From: Blastocatellia bacterium
Lineage (GTDB): Bacteria; Acidobacteriota; Blastocatellia; UBA7656
Assembly: GCA_035275065.1 (NCBI GenBank)
Contig: DATENM010000002.1
Span: forward strand, 62,001 to 126,000
DNA: 64,000 nucleotides
Direction: 5' to 3'
The notes under the pieces: generated by a model
The model's input: the letters and a program-made list of their open reading frames with translations, nothing else
Databases searched by the model: none
What the model was told of the DNA's origin: nothing
Translations under genes and position numbers: made by a program
Part shown: piece by piece, positions 59,158 through 64,000 of the stretch
Position numbering within the stretch: the stretch's first letter is position 1
Layout of the letters: every line of letters starts with the position of its first letter

Positions 59158-61062
59158 TTACGCGCGGGCGTCACCCGGAACCGGCAGGATCGGGTTCAGC
59201 ACCGACGGGCGCGGCTCGCTCTTCGGCTTGTCGGTGCGCGTCGGCGTCGGCTCGTCGTCGTCGAGCGGCAAGCCTGCCACCAGCCGGCGAATCTGCACCG
59301 AATCCAACGACTCACGTTCGAGCAGCGCTTCAGCCAGACGGATCATCGCCTCTTTGTTTTCGACAATGATCTGCCGCGCGCGGTTGTACTGCTCGGTGAC
59401 GATGCGGTTGACCTCCTGGTCAATCTTGATCGCCGTGTCTTCGCTGTAATCCTGATGCTGAGCGATCTCGCGGCCCAGGAAGATCTGCTCTTCCTTCTTG
59501 CCATAGGTGATCGGCCCGAGCGTTGACATGCCGAACTCGCAAACCATCTTGCGCGACAGCTCGGTGGCGCGCTCGATGTCATTCGACGCGCCGGTCGTCA
59601 TGTGATTCAAGAAGGTCTCTTCGGCGATGCGCCCGCCCATCAGGATGGCCACCTGGCCTTCGAGATAATCTTTGGTGTGCGAGTAACGGTCGGCTTCCGG
59701 CAACTGCATGGTCACGCCCAGAGCCATGCCGCGCGGGATGATCGAGACTTTGTGAATCGGGTCGGCGTTCGGCACCTTGATGCCGACCAGCGTGTGACCC
59801 GCTTCGTGATAAGCCGTGTTGCGCTTCTCTTCGTTCGACATGACGATGGAGCGGCGCTCGGTGCCCATCAGCACTTTGTCCTTCGCCCACTCGAAGTCGA
59901 GCATGGCGACTGTCTTGCGATTGTAGCGCGCCGCGTTGAGCGCCGCTTCGTTCACCAGGTTCGCCAGATCGGCGCCCGTAAAGCCCGGCGTGCCGCGCGC
60001 GATCACATTGATGTCGACGTCATCGCCGAGCGGAATCTTGCGCGTATGAACGGCGAGGATGCCTTCGCGGCCTTTGACGTCGGGGCGATTGACCACGACG
60101 CGGCGGTCGAAGCGGCCCGGTCTGAGCAGCGCCGGGTCGAGCACGTCCGGGCGGTTGGTCGAGGCCATCAGGATGACGCCGTCGTTCGATTCAAAGCCGT
60201 CCATCTCGACAAGCAACTGGTTGAGCGTCTGCTCGCGCTCGTCGTGGCCGCCGCCAAGGCCGGCCCCACGATGCCGCCCGACCGCGTCAATCTCATCAAT
60301 GAAGATGATGCACGGCGCGTTCTTCTTGCCCTGCTCGAAGAGGTCGCGGACGCGCGAAGCGCCGACACCGACGAACATTTCAACGAAATCAGAGCCCGAA
60401 ATCGAGAAGAACGGCACATTGGCTTCGCCGGCGACGGCGCGCGCCAGCAAGGTCTTGCCGGTGCCCGGAGGCCCCATCATCAGCACGCCCTTCGGGATGC
60501 GCCCGCCGAGCTTCTGGAACTTCTGCGGCTCTTTCAGAAATTCGATAATCTCTTGTAATTCTTCCTTGGCTTCGTCAACACCGGCGACATCTTTGAAAGT
60601 GACACGCTTCTGCTGGTTGCTGAGCAGCTTGGCGCGCGACTTGCCGAACGACAGCGCCTTGTTGCCGCCCGATTGCATCTGCCGCATCATGAAAATCCAC
60701 AAGCCGATAAAGACCAGCAGCGGCGCGTAGCTCAACAGGCCGATGAGCCACTGGCTCGACGACGAGCTCTTGAAGGAAAAGTCCACGCCATTCTCGTTGA
60801 ACTTCTTGGCAAGCTCGGCTTGAATGAACTCGTTGGTCAGATCGATATTGAACGTCTGGCCGTCGGTGAGTTCGCCGCGCACCCCGCGCCCTTCTTCGAT
60901 GGTCGCTTTGCGGATCTGTTTGTCCTGCGCTTTCTGGAGCAGTTGCGGATAATTGAGCTGCGCATCCTTCGTCGTTGTTTTGCCATTAAAGACCTGATAA
61001 AGCAGGAATGCGCCACCAATAATCAGCACCCAAAAAATGATCTGTCTAACAGTTGAGTTCAC
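59158..61062 (-). CDS. ftsH: ATP-dependent zinc metalloprotease FtsH
   Basis: The 634-residue inner-membrane protease degrades misassembled membrane proteins and some regulators. It has two helices (residues about 6-24 and 108-128) around a periplasmic domain, AAA+ domain with Walker [18 protein letters not shown] and SRH motif, and the protease domain with zinc site HEAGH at residues 419-423. The C-terminal tail is charged and Pro-rich. Length is normal. It follows hpt and tilS in the same direction, the classical tilS-hpt-ftsH order of many bacteria, though a repeat-filled gap of 215 bp separates it here. Confidence 0.96.
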   Translation of the reverse strand: MNSTVRQIIFWVLIIGGAFLLYQVFNGKTTTKDAQLNYPQLLQKAQDKQIRKATIEEGRGVRGELTDGQTFNIDLTNEFIQAELAKKFNENGVDFSFKSSSSSQWLIGLLSYAPLLVFIGLWIFMMRQMQSGGNKALSFGKSRAKLLSNQQKRVTFKDVAGVDEAKEELQEIIEFLKEPQKFQKLGGRIPKGVLMMGPPGTGKTLLARAVAGEANVPFFSISGSDFVEMFVGVGASRVRDLFEQGKKNAPCIIFIDEIDAVGRHRGAGLGGGHDEREQTLNQLLVEMDGFESNDGVILMASTNRPDVLDPALLRPGRFDRRVVVNRPDVKGREGILAVHTRKIPLGDDVDINVIARGTPGFTGADLANLVNEAALNAARYNRKTVAMLDFEWAKDKVLMGTERRSIVMSNEEKRNTAYHEAGHTLVGIKVPNADPIHKVSIIPRGMALGVTMQLPEADRYSHTKDYLEGQVAILMGGRIAEETFLNHMTTGASNDIERATELSRKMVCEFGMSTLGPITYGKKEEQIFLGREIAQHQDYSEDTAIKIDQEVNRIVTEQYNRARQIIVENKEAMIRLAEALLERESLDSVQIRRLVAGLPLDDDEPTPTRTDKPKSEPRPSVLNPILPVPGDARA

Positions 61063-61179
61063 CTGATACCTCCACGAAAACTGCGCCTTGCGCGCGTAAT
61101 CCCATTCTAACTGACTCCATTTTGATGCGCAATAACCTGCCCCCGCAGCCTTTATTGTAGATTTCTTGCGAAATCTACA

Positions 61180-61276
61180 ATTGCCGGCTCTCCGCTGTCA
61201 GTTCTCAGTAAGCAGGACGTGCGCCCGCCAGCGGGCGCTCTCCAACGGGCAACTAGTAACGGACAACCGGCAACGG
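61180..61276. repeat. Paired heptamer arrays, inverted and decayed (locus G, unit CGGACAA)
   Basis: TTGCCGG, CTCTCCG, CTGTCAG, TTCTCAG-type units (61180-61209) face CGGGCAA, CTAGTAA, CGGACAA, CCGGCAA (61243-61276). Seven of seven bases pair in the first unit and fewer after. The right arm ends one base before the hpt stop. A separate 9-bp palindrome TGTAGATTT/AAATCTACA (61156-61179) touches the left side. Confidence 0.7.
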
Positions 61277-61277
61277 C

Positions 61278-61784
61278 TTACTTCGTCACTGCCAAATACG
61301 GTAGCTGGCGGAATTGGTTCTGTAATCCCAGGCCGTAGCCGAAGACGAAGCCGCCGTCGCTTTCAAAAGCCGCAAAGTCGGGTCGAATGTCAACGCGCCG
61401 CTCGCCCGGCTTGTCGACCAGCATGCAGGTACGCAGTGATTTGATGCCGCGGTCGGCCAGATGTTTGGTCACATAATCGAGCGTCACGCCGGTGGCGACG
61501 ACGCCGCCGACCAGCAGGATGTCGCGCCCGCGCGGGTCGAATTCGCTGGTGAACATCACTTCCGTCTGGCCGCCGTGACGATGGCGGCTGACTTTCATGA
61601 AGCAACAACTGAGCGGCAGGTCGAGGGCGCGAATTAGGTCGGCCAGGAAGACGAAGGCGTCGTCGAGCAGTCCGACGACTGTAAGCTCGCGCACCGCGAC
61701 CTGATTGCGGATTTCGGCGGCAAGCTCTTGAATGCGGTTTTGAATCTCCTGCTCGCTACGGACGATTTGAAGGTTGTTATCCAT
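61278..61784 (-). CDS. Hypoxanthine phosphoribosyltransferase homologue lacking canonical acidic residues
   Basis: The 168-residue protein has the overall fold pattern and gene place of Hpt: VRELTVVGLLDDAFVFLADL and the end GGFVFGYGLGLQNQFRQLPY. But key sites differ. The PRPP loop, normally VEDIxDTGxT, reads LVGGVVATGVT (residues 91-101), so the Glu-Asp pair and the following Asp are gone. The pyrophosphate loop LKG is LDD (residues 40-42) and the late acidic GYGLDY is GYGLGL. It overlaps tilS by eight bases. It may be a non-catalytic partner of TilS/FtsH or an enzyme of changed substrate. The usual name hpt should be applied with care. Confidence 0.8.
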   Translation of the reverse strand: MDNNLQIVRSEQEIQNRIQELAAEIRNQVAVRELTVVGLLDDAFVFLADLIRALDLPLSCCFMKVSRHRHGGQTEVMFTSEFDPRGRDILLVGGVVATGVTLDYVTKHLADRGIKSLRTCMLVDKPGERRVDIRPDFAAFESDGGFVFGYGLGLQNQFRQLPYLAVTK

Positions 61785-63258
61785 CGGTGCTCCTGCAAAG
61801 GTTTAGAGGTTCCGAGGCGCGCACGATGGCAAGGGAGCGGGTGGCGTCGTGCGCCGCGAAGTCAACGGCTGGGGGCAGTCCCGGCGACCATACATAGCGT
61901 TGATCGGTCGTCATCACAACCGGCCATGTGGCCCTGCGGCTGACCGGGATTGTATGGGCAATCATCAGCTTTTTCAACTTAATTGTTTTTTGGTGCCCCG
62001 CCAGCCGGGCGCGCGCGCCTTGCGGGCGCGGGCAAACCACTAAGCTCGCGGGCAGCACTTCGTCATCGAGAATGGCCATCAACCAGTCGCGGCGGCGCTC
62101 GGTTTTCAAGCGCGCGGCCTGCTCGATGAGCCCCGGCATCTGACTGGCCGGCAAGCCGCGCTCGATGATGAGCCGCAGACCGCCGGCTTCAACCGCAGGC
62201 TGCGCGGCACTTAATTCAAAGGCATAGTTGTCGTCTGCCGCTTCGCTGGCGCGCTTAAAGACGAGCGCCTCGAATTCGCGCCAGACTTCCAGGCCGCAGG
62301 GGAGCTGAACGCGTTTGCCGCGCATCTTTTCATCAAGCAATGATTGAAGCGCGGCGACATGCTTTGCGGTGATCTCTTCGCCGACGACGCGCGCGCGACG
62401 CGCCGCTTCAAGCAACATTCGACGCCGCAGGCCGGCGGGCGGCGCGCTGAGCGCGGCGACGCGATAGGCGGCAATCGCCCTATCGCTCGATTCGTGGGAA
62501 GGCTCGACGCGCGCCGCATCAAGAAAACCTTGCGCCAGCTCATCAAGCGCCGCTTCATCGGCGGCGAGTTGCTCTGCCGCGCGCGCGATGGCTTCGACCG
62601 CCCGCGGGTTGATGGCTTGCACCGCCGGCAGCACGTCGCGGCGTACACGGTTGCGCGTGTACTCGCCGCCCAGGTTCGTCGCATCCAGCCGATAACTCAA
62701 GCCGCGCGCGTCGCAGTAGGCTTCTACTTCACTGCGCGTGATGCAGAGCAGCGGGCGGATGAGCGACACTGTCCCCGCGTCGCACGCTGGCACGGCGCTC
62801 ATCGGGCGCATCGCCACAAGGCCGCGCGTGCCTGCGCCGCGCGCCAGGCGCATCAGGAAGGTTTCGGCTTGATCGCTCATAGTGTGGCCCGTGGCGATAT
62901 GGTCGGCACCGGTCGCGCGCGCGACGCGCCGCAAGAAGTCGTAGCGAATCGCGCGCGCCGTTTCTTCGATGCCGCGCCGCGCACGCTCAGCCGCCGCGCG
63001 CACGTCAGCGCATTCTACTGTCACAGGCAAGCCGAGCCGCTCGGCCAGTCGCCGCACAAACTCGGCGTCTTCGTCTGAATCTCTGCCGCGCAGTTGATGA
63101 TTGAGGTGGGCGATGTGAATAGACGCCTGCAAACGCGCGAGCATATCGAGCAGCGCGACGGAATCCGGCCCGCCCGATACCGCTACCACGACGCCGCGCG
63201 CGCCTTCAAGCAGCGCGTGTTGTTTGACGTAGCGCCGGACTTTGGCGAATGGTTCCAT
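61777..63258 (-). CDS. tilS: tRNA(Ile)-lysidine synthase
   Basis: The 493-residue enzyme adds lysine to C34 of tRNA-Ile(CAU) so that it reads AUA. The PP-loop ATPase motif SGGPDS is at residues 28-33, and GHTMSDQAETFLMRLARGAG and RPLLCITRSEVEAYCDARGL follow as in the family. A C-terminal TilS_C domain begins at about residue 400. I chose the ATG at 63258 (MEPFAKVRRYVKQH) because the longer frame to 63315 starts inside a heptamer repeat (MPFYFLL). It overlaps the HPRT-like gene by eight bases. Confidence 0.93.
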   Translation of the reverse strand: MEPFAKVRRYVKQHALLEGARGVVVAVSGGPDSVALLDMLARLQASIHIAHLNHQLRGRDSDEDAEFVRRLAERLGLPVTVECADVRAAAERARRGIEETARAIRYDFLRRVARATGADHIATGHTMSDQAETFLMRLARGAGTRGLVAMRPMSAVPACDAGTVSLIRPLLCITRSEVEAYCDARGLSYRLDATNLGGEYTRNRVRRDVLPAVQAINPRAVEAIARAAEQLAADEAALDELAQGFLDAARVEPSHESSDRAIAAYRVAALSAPPAGLRRRMLLEAARRARVVGEEITAKHVAALQSLLDEKMRGKRVQLPCGLEVWREFEALVFKRASEAADDNYAFELSAAQPAVEAGGLRLIIERGLPASQMPGLIEQAARLKTERRRDWLMAILDDEVLPASLVVCPRPQGARARLAGHQKTIKLKKLMIAHTIPVSRRATWPVVMTTDQRYVWSPGLPPAVDFAAHDATRSLAIVRASEPLNLCRSTDG

Positions 63259-63294
63259 CGTTTCGCGCAACGGCCAGAAGCATCGCTCCTTCGG

Positions 63295-63384
63295 AAGTAA
63301 AAAGTAAAAAGGCAAAAGGTAAAAGTCGAAGGAACGCGTGATTCGCTCCGCCGCTCTTACCTTTTGCCTTTTTACTTTTTACTT
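63295..63384. repeat. Paired heptamer arrays, perfect inverted repeat (locus H, unit AGTAAAA)
   Basis: AGTAAAA, AGTAAAA, AGGCAAA, AGGTAAA (63295-63322) are the exact reverse complement of 63357-63384 over 28 bp, around a 34-bp loop. The right arm contains the stop codon of the M15 peptidase gene, and the left lies 37 bp upstream of the tilS ATG. A variant unit order (two AGTAAAA, then AGGCAAA, AGGTAAA) is mirrored in both arms. Confidence 0.95.
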
Positions 63385-64000
63385 TCCAACGTACTCCCAA
63401 TGCCACGGCTCGTAGAAGTAGGGGCGGAAGCCGAAGCGTCCGGCATTCTTCACCAGCCAGCGATAGGCTTTGGTCTGCGTCTGAATGGCGCGGTTGTCGT
63501 CTTTGGTGCTGACCGGCTCGCCGCCGACATACAGATCAAGCGCGCGCCCGGTAAAGTGCGGGCTGTTGACCGCAAGCCCGGCGCGTCCGCTGTTGGGCGA
63601 CTGCGCCCGCAACTGCGCTTGATATTCAGGCGTGCGCAGCGCCGAGACGACTTTGAAATATTTCTCGCTGTCGGCGAGCTGACCGTCGCCGGTCACCTGC
63701 AAGCCGAGCGAAGGGTCCGAGGCCGCCGCCGCAATCATCTGCTTGTACGCGGCGTAGGTGCGGCGCTCGGCCTGGCGCAAGGCTTCGGGCCGCGACGGGT
63801 CGTAGCACTCCGTCGTCGGGATCGTCACCACTTCTTCTGCCGTCGGGCGGCTGTGATCTTTCAGGCGATTCGCCTGCCAGTTGGAGACCATCTGCGACCA
63901 GGTGTTGTTATCAAGGATGCCGTTTGCCGACGCGCCGTGCTGCTGCTGCCAGCGCGATAACTGCGCCGCGAAATCACCGCTCGTCTGCGCGCTGTCGGCG
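63379..64000 (-). CDS. M15-family D-Ala-D-Ala carboxypeptidase-like protein, partial
   Basis: The frame is open to the right end of the window, so the N-terminus is missing; 206 residues are seen. The first visible part (FAAQLSRWQQQHGASANGIL then DNNTWSQMVSNWQ) is a peptidoglycan-binding-type repeat. The M15/VanY-like peptidase domain follows, with the zinc ligands in SPHFTGRALDLYVGG (His and Asp) and the late EPWHWEY (His). It would trim cell-wall peptides outside the membrane. The last codon and stop fall in the arm of a heptamer inverted repeat. Start and signal peptide cannot be judged. Confidence 0.85.
   Translation of the reverse strand, partial: ADSAQTSGDFAAQLSRWQQQHGASANGILDNNTWSQMVSNWQANRLKDHSRPTAEEVVTIPTTECYDPSRPEALRQAERRTYAAYKQMIAAAASDPSLGLQVTGDGQLADSEKYFKVVSALRTPEYQAQLRAQSPNSGRAGLAVNSPHFTGRALDLYVGGEPVSTKDDNRAIQTQTKAYRWLVKNAGRFGFRPYFYEPWHWEYVGK

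Noticed and set aside
63259..63315. A longer N-terminus for TilS starting MPFYFLL
   Set aside because: It is encoded by the heptamer arm AGTAAAA/AGGCAAA and is not like any TilS start; the ATG at 63258 gives the normal start.

Overview
This 64 kb window is high-GC chromosomal DNA from a Gram-negative-type bacterium. I infer Acidobacteriota, probably Blastocatellia-like. The reasons are the fused branched-chain 2-oxoacid E1 gene, the family of small zinc-ribbon membrane proteins ending in an SVTEHTTR-type motif, the WD40-caspase and IPT/NHL secreted proteins, and a gene order of scattered housekeeping blocks. No rRNA or tRNA was seen, so this placement is inference.

Layout. 0-3.5 kb: end of a Dpp/Opp peptide-transporter permease pair, then HPr and enzyme I of a PTS with no EII genes nearby. 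3.5-6.6 kb: a CRISPR array of 39 repeats, read on the minus strand, with its leader on the right and no cas genes; a truncated ECF-type sigma factor lies beside the leader. 7-11.5 kb: an operon with a ChlI-like AAA+ ATPase, an encapsulated ferritin (EncFtn) with a C-terminal encapsulin-loading peptide but no shell gene, and a VWA protein. A PIN-type toxin-antitoxin cassette is inserted at the 3' end of the VWA gene and is flanked by a 54-bp duplication of that gene end. 11.5-15.5 kb: an ABC-2 export pair and three tandem zinc-ribbon membrane proteins. 15.6-33.4 kb: metabolism and envelope genes (acyl-CoA dehydrogenase, WD40-caspase, a metalloprotease-like protein lacking its catalytic Glu, a permuted aconitase, fused E1 of a branched-chain dehydrogenase, a CoA-binding protein, a five-gene membrane operon, a sulfatase and a MaoC-like hydratase). 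33.5-42.7 kb: a minus-strand protein quality-control island (lon, hsp20, clpP, an eRF1-like factor, clpB, dnaJ). 43-64 kb: an IPT/NHL protein, aldo/keto reductase, 5'-nucleotidase, a ligase-ACP-acyltransferase fusion, a flippase-like protein, a lone FtsX-type permease, a fourth zinc-ribbon paralogue, carB, dtd, ftsH, an HPRT-like protein, tilS and a partial M15 peptidase.

The most unusual signal is not a gene. At about ten places, gaps between genes carry short arrays of a 7-bp unit. Each locus has its own heptamer and usually a second array in inverted orientation, so the pair can fold into a long hairpin. One arm nearly always touches or overlaps a stop codon, and one copy lies in frame inside a coding sequence. 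Three other classes of palindromic element also occur. The other main candidates for new biology are the EncFtn/AAA+/VWA operon and the toxin-antitoxin cassette that duplicated the end of its target gene.
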